A stretch of DNA of 64,000 nt from Sphingopyxis sp. 2PD (lineage in GTDB: Bacteria; Pseudomonadota; Alphaproteobacteria; Sphingomonadales; Sphingomonadaceae), in the NCBI RefSeq assembly GCF_005503695.1, contig NZ_SCMU01000009.1, forward strand, positions 46,910 through 110,909, given 5' to 3'. Below the pieces are notes generated by a model, which had not been told where the DNA came from, did not search any database, and saw only the letters and a list, made by a program, of their open reading frames with translations. A program made the translations under genes and the position numbers. How positions within the stretch are numbered: the first letter of the stretch is position 1; each line of letters starts with the position of its first letter. This document shows, one piece after another, positions 38,024 through 47,120 of this stretch.

Positions 38024-38070
38024 ACGAAGAGTGGAGGGACAGCGCTTTTTCGTGCCGCCCCTCCCGATCT

Positions 38071-38553
38071 TCAGAGCTGTTCAAGCATATGGTCGGCGCT
38101 CGACACCTTGAATTCGCCCGGCGCTTCGACGTTGAGCTGTTCGACGACGCCGTCATTGACGATCATCGAGAAACGCTGGCCGCGCTTGCCCATGCCGAAC
38201 GCCTTGCCGTCCATGGTCAGGCCGACCGCTTCGGCGAAATCGCCATTGCCGTCGGACAGCATGGTGACCGCATCGCCGGCTCCGGCGCTCTTGCCCCACG
38301 CGCCCATCACGAACGCATCGTTGACCGCGGTGCAGACGATTTCATCGACGCCCTTTTCCTTCAGTTCGTCGGCCTTGTCGACGAAGCCCGGCAGATGCTT
38401 GGCCGAGCAGGTCGGGGTGAAGGCACCCGGAACCGAAAACAGCGCGACCTTGCGGCCCTTGAAATAATCGGCGGTGCTGACCTGCTCGGGGCCGTTTTCG
38501 GTGACCTTTACAAAGGTGGCGTCGGGCAGCTTGTCGCCGGGCTGGATCGTCAT
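38071..38553 (-). CDS. Peroxiredoxin, Prx5/AhpE-like
   Basis: 160 residues. The peroxidatic cysteine is in PGAFTPTCSAKHLPGF (near residue 50), with the Prx5 pattern VNDAFVMGAWGK and LSDGNGDFAEAVGL. It reduces hydroperoxides using glutaredoxin or thioredoxin. No second cysteine is seen, so it is a 1-Cys type. ATG 38553 is preferred; the frame continues upstream only through repeat DNA. Confidence 0.94.
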   Translation of the reverse strand: MTIQPGDKLPDATFVKVTENGPEQVSTADYFKGRKVALFSVPGAFTPTCSAKHLPGFVDKADELKEKGVDEIVCTAVNDAFVMGAWGKSAGAGDAVTMLSDGNGDFAEAVGLTMDGKAFGMGKRGQRFSMIVNDGVVEQLNVEAPGEFKVSSADHMLEQL

Positions 38554-38680
38554 GGTCGGCATCCTTTTCGTTGAGGGGATTTCTGGTCGGCGAGACATTG
38601 GGTCGGGCGGCGCGGGAGTCAAGGTTGGTGAGCGAGCGGGCAGCGGATTTTGGCGACTGCCGGTTGTGAGCGAAGCCTGT

Positions 38681-38770
38681 CGTCGCCCCCGCGAAGGCGG
38701 GGGCCGCTGTCGGTTTACGCAGCGATGAAGGACAATGCAGGTAGCGGCCCCCGCCTTTGCGGGGGCGACG
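38681..38770. repeat. Palindromic repeat, family H
   Basis: CGTCGCCCCCGCGAAGGCGG and GGGCC at the left, GGCCCCCGCCTTTGCGGGGG and CGACG at the right. Related to the copy inside mtaB. The 305-base gap 38554-38858 contains only this element and the promoter region of the peroxiredoxin gene. Confidence 0.85.
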
Positions 38771-38858
38771 GTTTGTTTGAACGCCCGCTCCCCACCCCAA
38801 ACCAGTCCCAGAACCAAAGATGCTGGACCACCCGGCCCCGCCGCGCCATGATGGCGTG

Positions 38859-39422
38859 ATGGACACAGACCCCATTTGGTTCACCGGCCAGCTGCTGCTT
38901 GCGCTGCCCGGCATCGGCGATCCCCGCTTCGAACATTCGGTGATTGCGATGGTCAGCCATGACGATGAGGGCGCGATGGGGATCGGCATTTCCGATCCGA
39001 TTTCGGGGATGACGGTCGGCGCGGTGCTCGATCAGCTGGAAATCGCGCACGACGATCCGCTCGACCAGCCGGTGTTTCTGGGCGGCCCGGTCGAACCATC
39101 GCGCGGCTTTGTGCTGCACAGCCGCGATTGGGGCGGGCAGGAAGCGGTGCAGGTCAGCGATCGCTGGATGGTGTCGAGCTCGCACGACATCTTGCGCGCG
39201 ATCGGCGCGGGGCGCGGTCCTGCCCAATGGCTGGTCGCGCTGGGCTATGCCGGATGGTCGGCGGGGCAGTTGGAGGGCGAGATGGTGCGTCACGGTTGGC
39301 ACGTCACCCCCGGCAGCGACGCACTGTTGTTCGATACACCGCCCGCCGAGCGGTGGCAGGCGGCGTTTGCCGAAGCGGGCGTGGACGCTCGGTTGCTGAC
39401 AACCGAAGGCGGCCGGGCATAG
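38859..39422 (+). CDS. yqgE: YqgE/AlgH family protein
   Basis: 187 residues. Family landmarks are FTGQLLLALPGIGDPRFEHS, MVSHDDEGAMGIGIS, VFLGGPVEPSRGFVLHS and LVALGYAGWSAGQLEGEM. The family is conserved but of uncertain function; it has been linked to alginate regulation and Holliday junction resolvase neighbours elsewhere. ATG 38859 is used. Confidence 0.94.
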   Translation: MDTDPIWFTGQLLLALPGIGDPRFEHSVIAMVSHDDEGAMGIGISDPISGMTVGAVLDQLEIAHDDPLDQPVFLGGPVEPSRGFVLHSRDWGGQEAVQVSDRWMVSSSHDILRAIGAGRGPAQWLVALGYAGWSAGQLEGEMVRHGWHVTPGSDALLFDTPPAERWQAAFAEAGVDARLLTTEGGRA

Positions 39423-39473
39423 TCGTCATCGGCGCCGCGCCGAACGCGGCGCTTGCACCCCAACCGCCGCGCT

Positions 39474-39749
39474 TCAATCGCGCCGCTGCATGATCCAGCT
39501 GAACGCCATCGCGTTGAAAATCGTGTAGAGCCCATAGAGCATCAGCGCGGTAAACCAGGCGCGGGTCGCAATCGCCATCGCGCCGACGAGCAGCAGGAAT
39601 TCGAATATATAGGTGATGTGCGGCCCCGCCTTGTCGGCGAGCGGTTTGACCATTTGCTGGATCAGCGGATCGTCGCTTTCCATGAAGGCACGGTGCATCG
39701 CGAAATTGGCGATACCGGCACAGAAAATAGCGATGAGGGCTATAACCAT
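39474..39749 (-). CDS. Small inner membrane protein of unknown function
   Basis: 91 residues with two or three hydrophobic helices (residues 1-17, about 43-62 and 65-86). HITYIFEFLLLVGAMAIATR and YGLYTIFNAMAFSWIMQRRD are the best-defined segments. The amphipathic stretch between helices is charged (FMESDDPLIQQMVKPLADKA). I do not recognise the family. It is divergent from the DUF481 gene. Confidence 0.75.
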   Translation of the reverse strand: MVIALIAIFCAGIANFAMHRAFMESDDPLIQQMVKPLADKAGPHITYIFEFLLLVGAMAIATRAWFTALMLYGLYTIFNAMAFSWIMQRRD

Positions 39750-39848
39750 AGGTTCGCAAATGGGGGAGGCGGGGTGGAAATGCCAGCCTCTTTCGGGTTA
39801 TAGCCGCGCCTCGCCCGCACTTTCGTTCCCCCAGGAAGGACGTCATCG

Positions 39849-41024
39849 GTGATCGCTCTCCCCCGTCCGGCCGTGCTTTGCCTGTCGTTCGCCCTCGCGG
39901 TGCCGCCCGCATCCGCCGCGCAGGAACCGGCAAACCCGCCGCAGCCCAATCCGGCGCTCGCCGATCCGGTGCTGGCCAACCCGATCCCGACCGCGCTGGT
40001 GCCGCTCGATCCGCCGCTGCCCGATGCGGTGCGTGCGATGATCGACGCCGCCTTTGCCAGCGGCGAGACGCAGGCGGTCGAAGCGGTCGCGCGCTTTGCG
40101 CGGCAGACCCATCCCGCGAATGTCGGCGAAATCGACGCGTTGCTCGCCTATTACCGCAGCGGCCATCCGCCGCCGCCCGATCCGATCGGCGAAATTCTGG
40201 CCGCCGCGATGGCGAGCGGCCGCGATGCCGATGTCGAGGCGGTCGGGCAGCTGGCGAAGAATACGCGGCCCGCCGATGCGGACGAAATCGAGACGCGGCT
40301 GGCCGCCTATCGTGCCGAACGCCAGCGATTGAAGGATGAAGCGGCGGCAGCAGCGCGCGCCAAACTGGCGGCCGCGCGTTTCTGGCAAAACTGGAAGGGC
40401 GAGGGGCAGATCGGTGCGTCGCAGAGCAGCGGCAACACCAAATCGGCGGGGCTGAGCGCCGGGATCGCGCTGGCCCGGCAGGGGATCGACTGGACCCACA
40501 AGCTGCGGGCGCAGGCCGATTACCAGCGCACTAACGGCCGCACCTCGGTCGAACGCTATGTTGCCGAGCTGGAACCGCAGCACCGGATCGACGACCGCAG
40601 CTTCGCCTTTGGTCTGGCGCGGTGGGAGCATGACCGGATTCTGGGTTATGACACGCGCTGGAACCTGTCGGGGGGGCTGGGATACAAGCTGCTCGACAAG
40701 CCGAAGCTGTCGCTCAGCCTGAAGGGCGGCCCGGCGTTCCGCCATACGCAGTTCGTCAAGGGCGGGAAGGACACCGAATTGACCGCGCTCGCGGGCGTTG
40801 ATTTCGGGTGGCAGATTTCGCCGACGCTGCGGCTGACCCAGGTGGCCTCGACGATCATCGGCGAAGCGAATAGTTCGACCAGCTCGCTCACCGCGCTCAA
40901 CGCCAAGCTGACCGGCGCACTGTCGGCGCGCGTCGCCTATTCGGCGCAGATCGACACCAGCCCGCCGCCGGGGATCGAAAGCGTCGACACCCAGACGCGC
41001 TTCACTTTGGTGTACGGCTTTTAA
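39849..41024 (+). CDS. DUF481 outer-membrane beta-barrel protein with N-terminal helical region
   Basis: 391 residues with a signal peptide (cleaved after PPASA near residue 23). Residues about 50-170 hold two related helical segments with the shared pattern MIDAAFASGETQAVEAVARFA and ILAAAMASGRDADVEAVGQL, a tandem duplication. Residues about 175-391 are the DUF481 barrel (GEGQIGASQSSGNTKSAGLS, ending FTLVYGF, a typical outer-membrane terminal Phe). Its 3' end overlaps the convergent VOC gene. Confidence 0.88.
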   Translation: MIALPRPAVLCLSFALAVPPASAAQEPANPPQPNPALADPVLANPIPTALVPLDPPLPDAVRAMIDAAFASGETQAVEAVARFARQTHPANVGEIDALLAYYRSGHPPPPDPIGEILAAAMASGRDADVEAVGQLAKNTRPADADEIETRLAAYRAERQRLKDEAAAAARAKLAAARFWQNWKGEGQIGASQSSGNTKSAGLSAGIALARQGIDWTHKLRAQADYQRTNGRTSVERYVAELEPQHRIDDRSFAFGLARWEHDRILGYDTRWNLSGGLGYKLLDKPKLSLSLKGGPAFRHTQFVKGGKDTELTALAGVDFGWQISPTLRLTQVASTIIGEANSSTSSLTALNAKLTGALSARVAYSAQIDTSPPPGIESVDTQTRFTLVYGF

Positions 41025-41479
41025 TCGAAGGCTTCGGCGCCGCCGATTTCGCGTCCTTCCGCGAGCAGTCCGGTACCGGGGACATGGTTGAATTCGATGC
41101 GGATGCCGTCGGGATCCTCGAACAGTATCGAATAATAGCCGGGCGCCCACGGCTCTTCCTGCGGAGCGTGAACGATCTGGATGTCGGTCCGGTCTTTCAG
41201 AAACGCATGGAGGCGATCGACCGCAGCACGGTCGCGCATCCGGAAACAGGCGTGATGCAGCCCCGGCGCACCCTGGTCGAAGCGCTTGCCGACATTGTCG
41301 GGGCTCGGCGTGCGGATGCCGATCGCGGTACGCCCCCCGACGCCATACAGCATCGCGTCGCTGTCGAGCACGAGCTTGAGCCCCAGATAGCCGATCATGT
41401 CGCGCCAGAATGCGGTCGAGCGCGCGAAGTCGCCCGCGGTCAGGATGACATGCGCGACCCCGTTGAGGTCGCCGCTCAT
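41021..41479 (-). CDS. VOC superfamily (glyoxalase/dioxygenase) protein
   Basis: 152 residues. Two beta-alpha-beta-beta-beta modules: GVAHVILTAGDFARSTAFWR with a metal-ligand histidine, PGLHHACFRMRD with the second histidine, and SILFEDPDGIRIEF with the glutamate. Ligand unknown. Its start overlaps the stop of the M20-like gene by four bases, so they form one transcript. Confidence 0.9.
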   Translation of the reverse strand: MSGDLNGVAHVILTAGDFARSTAFWRDMIGYLGLKLVLDSDAMLYGVGGRTAIGIRTPSPDNVGKRFDQGAPGLHHACFRMRDRAAVDRLHAFLKDRTDIQIVHAPQEEPWAPGYYSILFEDPDGIRIEFNHVPGTGLLAEGREIGGAEAFD

Positions 41480-43011
41480 TTGATCGCGGCGAGGGTGTAG
41501 AGAAATTCGGCGAAGCCCATCGTCGCGTCAACGAGCCCGGCGACCTTGGGATTGGTCGAATCGATCAGATAATATTCGTCGGGAGCGTGCGCGCCCGACC
41601 CGTGGCCGGTGCCGAAATGCCCCGCCGGGATCGACACCGGCGGCGCAGTAAAGGTCGCGCCGGGCCAGCTGCCCGCGAGCCGGGCGTTGAGGTTCGTCGC
41701 GACCCCCATCTGTTTGTAGGTCGCGAGCGCGGTGCGGATCAGGCGGCTGTCCTCGGCCACCTCGGTCGGATCATAGCCGCCCGACACATTGACCTCGACA
41801 TCCTTGAAACCATGTTTGTCGAGATGCGCGCGCAGTTTCTGTGTCGCCTCGGCGCGGGTCTGGTTGGGGACGAGGCGCAGGTCGAGCTTGGCGACCGCGC
41901 GGCCGGGCAGGATCGTCTTGCCGCCGGGGCCGGTATAGCCCGCGACGAGCCCCTCGATGTTGACCGTCGGTTCCTGCGCGAGGCGGATCAGCGCGTCGTC
42001 ATAGGCGAGATTGTCGATCCAGTGGGTGACGCCGAGCGCCGCCTTTTGCTGCGCTTCGTCGCCTGCCTTCGCGGCTTCGCGGATCAGGCTCTTTTCGCGG
42101 TCGGTGAGCGGGCGGACATTTTCGAACCAGCCCTCGATCGCGGGTTTGTTGCCATCGGGGGTGACGAGCGTCTGGAGCGCCTGCACCAGCCGCCATGCGG
42201 GCGAATCGACCATCGCCTTGAGGCTGGAATGAACGTCGCCCTTCGGCCCGCGGCCCCATTTTTCGCCGCTGGCGACGAGCTCAAGCTCGATGATCCCCTT
42301 TGAGCCTAGGTTAACCGTGACGTTGCCGTTCTGCCCCTGCGAAGCGAAAGGGATGAAGATGCCGTCGCATTTGCGGAGCGCAGCGAGGACGTTGGGCTTG
42401 GTGGCAATCTGGCGGAAATGCGGCGAGCCGATTTCCTCCTCGCCTTCGCAGACGAGGACGATGTTGACCGGCAGCTTGGCCTTGGCGGCGCGGATCGCGT
42501 GCAGCGCGGCGAGGAAGGCCGCTTCCGGCCCCTTCTGGTTCACCGCGCCGCGGCCCATGATCGCCTGCCCGAATCCGGGGCGCTTGACCATCTTGCCTTC
42601 GAGCGGTGGCGACGACCATTCGGCCGGGTCGAACTGTTTAACGTCATACATGAAATAGATGCCGAGCGTGCGCGGGGCGCCGACGTCGATCGTGCCGAAC
42701 ACGCCGGGATGGCCGTCGGTGGGCACAATCTCGACATTGCTGAACCCCGCGTCGCGTGCGAGCTCGGCCATATAGGCCGCACCCTCGGCCATGTTGCGAT
42801 TCTCGGCGGCGATCGAGGGGAGCGCGATCCAGTCGCGGATGCGCTTGATCGACGCGTCCTTGCCCGCTTCGGCGGCCTTACGGATCGCGGCGCTCTGGCT
42901 GCTCGCGGCGAGGGCGGGGAAGGGCGCCATGACCGCAGCGCCCGCGCCGAGCATGGCGGCGCCGCGAATCAGGTCGCGGCGGTTCGGTCGGTCGACATTA
43001 CGGAAATCCAT
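41476..43011 (-). CDS. Exported M20 family metallopeptidase-like protein with altered metal site
   Basis: 511 residues with a twin-arginine signal (RRDLIRGAAMLGAGAAV). The M20 fold is recognisable: EGEEEIGS near 189-196, the lid domain with GRGPKGDVHSSLKAM, and AGHFGTGHGSGAHAPDEY with the last ligand at His475. However, the HxD motif reads M121-Y122-D123 (YFMYDVKQFDPAEW), and the bridging aspartate in GRGxxDxKG is Asn158 (GRGAVNQKGP). Two of five expected zinc ligands are therefore replaced. It may be inactive, use another metal set, or bind peptides. Confidence 0.85.
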   Translation of the reverse strand: MDFRNVDRPNRRDLIRGAAMLGAGAAVMAPFPALAASSQSAAIRKAAEAGKDASIKRIRDWIALPSIAAENRNMAEGAAYMAELARDAGFSNVEIVPTDGHPGVFGTIDVGAPRTLGIYFMYDVKQFDPAEWSSPPLEGKMVKRPGFGQAIMGRGAVNQKGPEAAFLAALHAIRAAKAKLPVNIVLVCEGEEEIGSPHFRQIATKPNVLAALRKCDGIFIPFASQGQNGNVTVNLGSKGIIELELVASGEKWGRGPKGDVHSSLKAMVDSPAWRLVQALQTLVTPDGNKPAIEGWFENVRPLTDREKSLIREAAKAGDEAQQKAALGVTHWIDNLAYDDALIRLAQEPTVNIEGLVAGYTGPGGKTILPGRAVAKLDLRLVPNQTRAEATQKLRAHLDKHGFKDVEVNVSGGYDPTEVAEDSRLIRTALATYKQMGVATNLNARLAGSWPGATFTAPPVSIPAGHFGTGHGSGAHAPDEYYLIDSTNPKVAGLVDATMGFAEFLYTLAAIK

Positions 43012-43096
43012 GGCTTGTCCCCCTGCGGTGTCGGTGTCGCAGGGAGTGTTGGCGGATTATACGTCGAAGGCAAGGCTCGCTCACGCGGGCCGGTGG

Positions 43097-43327
43097 TCAA
43101 GCGGCGTTGCGAACCGCATAATTGGCGGGTCGGTAGCGCGGTTCGGGCGGCGTCTCGCCGCGTTCGGCGGAGACTTCCAGCCACAGCCGCATCGCGATTT
43201 CGATCTCGCGCGCGGCCTCCTCCGCGGTGGCGCCATGCGCACTGCAATGTTTGAGGTCGGGCACATCGGCGATCCAGCAGTCGTCTTCGGCCGACCAGAA
43301 CAGATTGATGTGATAATGAATGTTCAT
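43097..43327 (-). CDS. hicB: HicB family antitoxin
   Basis: 76 residues: a single partial RNase H-like HicB domain (HINLFWSAEDDCWIADVPDL, CSAHGATAEEAAREIEIAMR) without a C-terminal DNA-binding domain. It follows hicA with a four-base overlap. It neutralises HicA by direct binding; without an HTH, regulation probably needs the complex or another factor. Confidence 0.85.
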   Translation of the reverse strand: MNIHYHINLFWSAEDDCWIADVPDLKHCSAHGATAEEAAREIEIAMRLWLEVSAERGETPPEPRYRPANYAVRNAA

Positions 43328-43575
43328 CGCTTGATAAAATCCAGTCCGTTGCTGTCTATCATATCAAGCAGTTGCCGGATTTGATAGGGCTTGGCGTCCT
43401 TGCCGCTTGGCTGAAGGTTCAGATTGCCCGGTACATCGGGATGCTGGAAGATGTGGTGGCTGCCACTTGTGCGCTTGAGTTCGAAACCGAAGGCTTCAGC
43501 GACGCGGCACAAATCCTTGAAATTGGCGCGGCCATTCAGGCGGATTCGGGTGTAGAGTTTGGTAATGCCGGTCAC
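43324..43575 (-). CDS. hicA: HicA family mRNA interferase toxin
   Basis: 83 residues, double-stranded-RNA-binding-like fold with the catalytic histidine in KRTSGSHHIFQHPDVPG and the terminal QIRQLLDMI helix. Longer than the usual 60 residues by an N-terminal part (MTGITKLYTRIRLNGRANFK). HicA cleaves mRNA when not bound by HicB. Toxin gene first, antitoxin second, as usual for hicAB. Confidence 0.85.
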   Translation of the reverse strand: MTGITKLYTRIRLNGRANFKDLCRVAEAFGFELKRTSGSHHIFQHPDVPGNLNLQPSGKDAKPYQIRQLLDMIDSNGLDFIKR

Positions 43576-43665
43576 GAGAAAAGCTCCGTCTGAGGAGCTT
43601 CACTCGTAAAAGACGAGGCAATGGCGCTCGAAATTAAATGTTCGTAATCCTCCGGTCGCCGGGGC

Positions 43666-45189
43666 TCACACCCCCGCCAGCAACCCCTTATCCTTGATCC
43701 GCTGTTGCCACAGCTTCGGCGCGTTGACGTGGACGTTCTCGCCTTCGCTATCGACCGCGACGGTCACCGGGAAATCGCTGACCTCGAACTCGTAGATGGC
43801 TTCCATGCCGAGGTCGGCGAAGCCCACCACCTTGCTGCCCTTGATCGCGCGCGCGACGAGATAGGCGGCGCCGCCGACCGCCATCAGATAGGCGCTCTTG
43901 TGCTTGGCGATCGATTGCGTCGCGGCGGGGCCGCGTTCGGCCTTGCCGACGCAGGCGAGCAGGCCTTGCTCCAGCATCATGTCCATGAACTTGTCCATGC
44001 GCGTCGCGGTCGTCGGACCCGCGGGGCCGACGATTTCCTCGCCCACCGGATCGACCGGGCCGACATAATAGATGACGCGGCCCTTGAACTCGACGGGCAG
44101 CTCTTCGCCCTTCGCGAGCATGTCGGCGATGCGCTTGTGCGCGGCGTCGCGGCCGGTGAGCATCTTGCCGTTCAAGAGCAGGCGGTCGCCCTGTTTCCAG
44201 CTCGCGACGACTTCGGGGGTGAGATTGTCGAGATCGACGCGGATCGCCGCCTTGTCGGGTGCCCAGTCGATTTGCGGATAATCGGCGAGCACCGGCGGTT
44301 CGAGGAAAGCGGGGCCGCTGCCGTCGAGCGTCACATGCGCATGGCGCGTCGCGGCGCAGTTGGGGATCATTGCGACGGGCTTTGACGCGGCGTGCGTCGG
44401 CCAGTCGGCGATCTTGACGTCGAGCACGGTGGCGAGGCCGCCCAAGCCCTGCGCGCCGATGCCGAGCGCGTTGACCTTTTCATAGAGCTCGATGCGCAGT
44501 TCCTCGGTCGGATTGCTCGGCCCGCGCGCGAGCAGCTCGGTCATGTCGATCGGGTCCATCAGCGACTGTTTGGCGAGCAGCATCGCCTTTTCGGCGGTGC
44601 CGCCGATCCCGATGCCGAGCATGCCGGGAGGGCACCAGCCGGCGCCCATCTGCGGCACCATTTCGAGCACCCAGTCGACGATCGAGTCCGACGGGTTCAT
44701 CATCTTGAACTTCGACTTATTCTCGCTGCCGCCGCCCTTCGCGGCGACGTCGATCACGACCTTGTTGCCGGGGACCATCTCGACGTTGAGCACCGAGGGC
44801 GTGTTGTCCTTGGTGTTCACACGGCTGAACGCCGGGTCTGCAAGGATCGAGGCACGGAGCTTGTTCTCGGGATGGAGATAGGCCTTGCGGACGCCTTCAT
44901 CGACAACCTGTTGCAGGCTGCGCGGGCTGTCGAGGCGGCAGTCCATGCCCCATTTGATGAACACGGTGACGATGCCGGTGTCCTGGCAGATCGGGCGATG
45001 CCCCTCGGCGCACATGCGGCTGTTCGACAGGATCTGCGCCATCGCGTCCTTCGCGGCGGGCGACACCTCGCGCTCGTACGCGGCTCCCAGGGCGCGGATA
45101 TAGTCCATCGGATGGAAATAGCTGATGTACTGGAGCGCATCGGCGATGGTTTCGATGAGGTCGTCTTCGCGGATGATGACGCTATTCAT
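43666..45189 (-). CDS. Class I fumarate hydratase
   Basis: 507 residues; reversible hydration of fumarate to malate in the citric acid cycle using a 4Fe-4S cluster. The cluster cysteines are seen in RPICQDTGIVTVF, AGWCPPGMLGIGIGGTAEKA and IPNCAATRHAHVTLDGSG. Alpha and beta parts are fused, as in FumA/FumB, and LTGRDAAHKRIADML and YYVGPVDPVGEEIVGPAGPT mark the beta part. It is oxygen sensitive by family. Single-gene unit. Confidence 0.95.
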   Translation of the reverse strand: MNSVIIREDDLIETIADALQYISYFHPMDYIRALGAAYEREVSPAAKDAMAQILSNSRMCAEGHRPICQDTGIVTVFIKWGMDCRLDSPRSLQQVVDEGVRKAYLHPENKLRASILADPAFSRVNTKDNTPSVLNVEMVPGNKVVIDVAAKGGGSENKSKFKMMNPSDSIVDWVLEMVPQMGAGWCPPGMLGIGIGGTAEKAMLLAKQSLMDPIDMTELLARGPSNPTEELRIELYEKVNALGIGAQGLGGLATVLDVKIADWPTHAASKPVAMIPNCAATRHAHVTLDGSGPAFLEPPVLADYPQIDWAPDKAAIRVDLDNLTPEVVASWKQGDRLLLNGKMLTGRDAAHKRIADMLAKGEELPVEFKGRVIYYVGPVDPVGEEIVGPAGPTTATRMDKFMDMMLEQGLLACVGKAERGPAATQSIAKHKSAYLMAVGGAAYLVARAIKGSKVVGFADLGMEAIYEFEVSDFPVTVAVDSEGENVHVNAPKLWQQRIKDKGLLAGV

Positions 45190-45261
45190 GGATGCAGCCT
45201 TTCGCCCTGTTCGCGGGATTCGGGGGTTTCCCTAGACCCGCAGGCCCGGAGTGAAAAGGGG

Positions 45262-46032
45262 TCAGGCGTAGTCCAAATCGGCGAGCGGGCGTTTGCCGAC
45301 CAGTGCGCGCCAGCTGCCCGCCGCGGCGAGCGCAAGCAGCAGGATCCAGCCGCCCGCTGCCGAGGGGATCAGCGCCCATGCGAAGGCGGCGGGGGTGATG
45401 ATCGCCATCACGGTCGGGATCGCGGCGAGGATCGCGACGGTTCCGAACAAGGCCCAGCCGCGGCCGAGCTGTGTCGCCGCTACGCCAATGACGACATTGG
45501 TCGCCGCAAGCAGCAGGAATTTCGCCGCCACCGGATAGGGGAGGCTGGCCATGGCGGGCGAATAGTCGCCCGCGGTGAAGGCGGCCTGGATGTCGAACAG
45601 CAGCCAGTTTTCCCAAGCATCGCACAGCGCCGCGGCGAGCGGGAGCGCCGCCGCGGCGAGGAGGGGGCGGAGGCGCAGTTCGCGCCACAGCGCAAGGCAG
45701 CCGCTGGCGAGGAAGCCCGCGTAGAGCAACATGTAGAGATAATCCTGCTCATTCCCCGCGCGCATCGCGGCGAGCCGCGTGACCTGTTGCGGGTCGGTGA
45801 AGAAACCGAAGATCGCCTCTAGGTCGGTCTGGCTGCCGGCAAATTCGAACGCCAGCACCGGCGCTCCATAGCCGGGGGCGATGTCATGGCCGGTCTGCGG
45901 AAAGACCTGCGTCAGGTGGAGGCCGAACAGCAGCACCGCGATGCCGAACGCCAGCGTCCACAGCCACACGCGCGTCGGTGCGGGCGGGCGCTCGCGCTGT
46001 GCCTCGATCCATTGCTGAAGCCCCCCGACCAT
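45262..46032 (-). CDS. Polytopic membrane protein of unknown function
   Basis: 256 residues with about seven hydrophobic helices. The region between helices 1 and 2 (residues about 45-90) is polar and periplasmic or cytosolic. A conserved-looking charged patch ALCDAWENWLLFDIQAAF lies at a membrane boundary. No family recognised. It ends 72 bases before the fumarase start in the same direction. Confidence 0.7.
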   Translation of the reverse strand: MVGGLQQWIEAQRERPPAPTRVWLWTLAFGIAVLLFGLHLTQVFPQTGHDIAPGYGAPVLAFEFAGSQTDLEAIFGFFTDPQQVTRLAAMRAGNEQDYLYMLLYAGFLASGCLALWRELRLRPLLAAAALPLAAALCDAWENWLLFDIQAAFTAGDYSPAMASLPYPVAAKFLLLAATNVVIGVAATQLGRGWALFGTVAILAAIPTVMAIITPAAFAWALIPSAAGGWILLLALAAAGSWRALVGKRPLADLDYA

Positions 46033-46066
46033 CGCTCAGATGTCCGGCGGAGCGCGGCAGCTCACC

Positions 46067-46531
46067 TTATTGGCACTCGGCGCATTTGCCGCGCACCTCG
46101 ATCACCGGGCGCTCGGCGGCAAAGCCGGTGGCGTTGGCGGCGGCGCGAACCCCGGTCGAAAGCTTGTCGTCATCGACATGGACGGCGGTCCCGCATTCGT
46201 CGCAGATCAGGAAGATGCAGTCGTGCAGGCAGCCGGGGTGGCTGTTCGCGACAAAGGCGTTGGCGCTCTCGACGCGGCGGACCAGGTTGTTCGCGACGAA
46301 CAGGTCGAGGATGCGATAGACGCTGTTCGGCGCCACCCGCTTGCCGCGCTTCTGCGACACGATGTCGGCGATTTCATAAGCGCTGGCGGGCTTGCCGATC
46401 GCGGCGACGGCTTCGAAAATCTGCGCACGCATGTCGGTCCATGCTTCGCCCGCGCCCTCGAGCGCGGTCTGCGCCGCTTTGGCGAGCGAGGCTCCGCTGG
46501 CCTCGACGTGCGGATGATCATGCTTGCCCAT
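46067..46531 (-). CDS. zur: Fur family transcriptional regulator, Zur-like
   Basis: 154 residues. The winged helix (RAQIFEAVAAIGKPASAYEI, VAPNSVYRILDLFVANNLVR) is followed by a metal-binding part with HPGCLHDCIFLICDECG and C-terminal GKCAEC, the CxxC pairs of the structural zinc site. The absence of the second half of the Fur iron-site pattern and the His-rich N-terminus (MGKHDHPH) suggest zinc sensing. It probably follows merC in one transcript. ATG 46531 is chosen. Confidence 0.85.
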   Translation of the reverse strand: MGKHDHPHVEASGASLAKAAQTALEGAGEAWTDMRAQIFEAVAAIGKPASAYEIADIVSQKRGKRVAPNSVYRILDLFVANNLVRRVESANAFVANSHPGCLHDCIFLICDECGTAVHVDDDKLSTGVRAAANATGFAAERPVIEVRGKCAECQ

Positions 46532-46654
46532 GGGCGCTTCCTTGTGCTGCGCGCTGGTTCGCGCCAACTCGTCGAGAGAATGTAGGCTGTTTGAGGGGTG
46601 TCCGCAAGTTGCGGACCGGTCCATTCCGGCGCCAGGGTCGCGGGCGTTACGTTA

Positions 46655-47089
46655 TTAATGCCGCGCGCGGCGGTTGAGGTCGTGGCCCAGTGCGACGACA
46701 GCAACGCCGATCATCGTCGCGAGCACTTCGCTGCCGTCATGCGGCCGCGACAGCGCGCCCGCCATCATGCCCAGCCCGAAGCTGCCGACCGCAAACGGCA
46801 TCATATAGCCGTGGCTGAGCACACCCGAGACGAGGGTGATCAGCGCAAAGCCGATCGCGATGATCAGCCCGATTTCGTGGAACAGATGATTGTCCAGAAA
46901 CACTCCGCCGACCGAAGCGACCGAGGCGAAGAAAATCGTCGTCGCGAGACAATGGACGAGGCACAGTCCCGACAAGCCCATCGCCAGCTGGTCGCCCGAT
47001 AGTGACGTCAACGGTCGTGCGCCGCGCGCAGCCCGAACCATCGCGCCGAGGCGCGTCAGGACAGGGGCAGGGCTGGCGACTTGGGTCAC
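46655..47089 (-). CDS. MerC-domain membrane protein
   Basis: 144 residues from GTG 47089, which has GGAGA six bases upstream; the frame is open to a TTG at 47140. Four hydrophobic helices. LSGLCLVHCLATTIFFASVA has the conserved Cys and His-Cys of MerC-type transporters. With a Zur-like gene downstream and no mer operon, a role in zinc or another transition metal is more likely than mercury transport. Confidence 0.85.
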   Translation of the reverse strand: MTQVASPAPVLTRLGAMVRAARGARPLTSLSGDQLAMGLSGLCLVHCLATTIFFASVASVGGVFLDNHLFHEIGLIIAIGFALITLVSGVLSHGYMMPFAVGSFGLGMMAGALSRPHDGSEVLATMIGVAVVALGHDLNRRARH

Positions 47090-47120
47090 CCGATTCTCCG
47101 TTGGGGCAATTGCGATGCCG

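Noticed and set aside
46655..47089. Mercury resistance locus
   Set aside because: No merA, merP, merT or MerR gene; only a MerC-type domain next to a Zur-like regulator.
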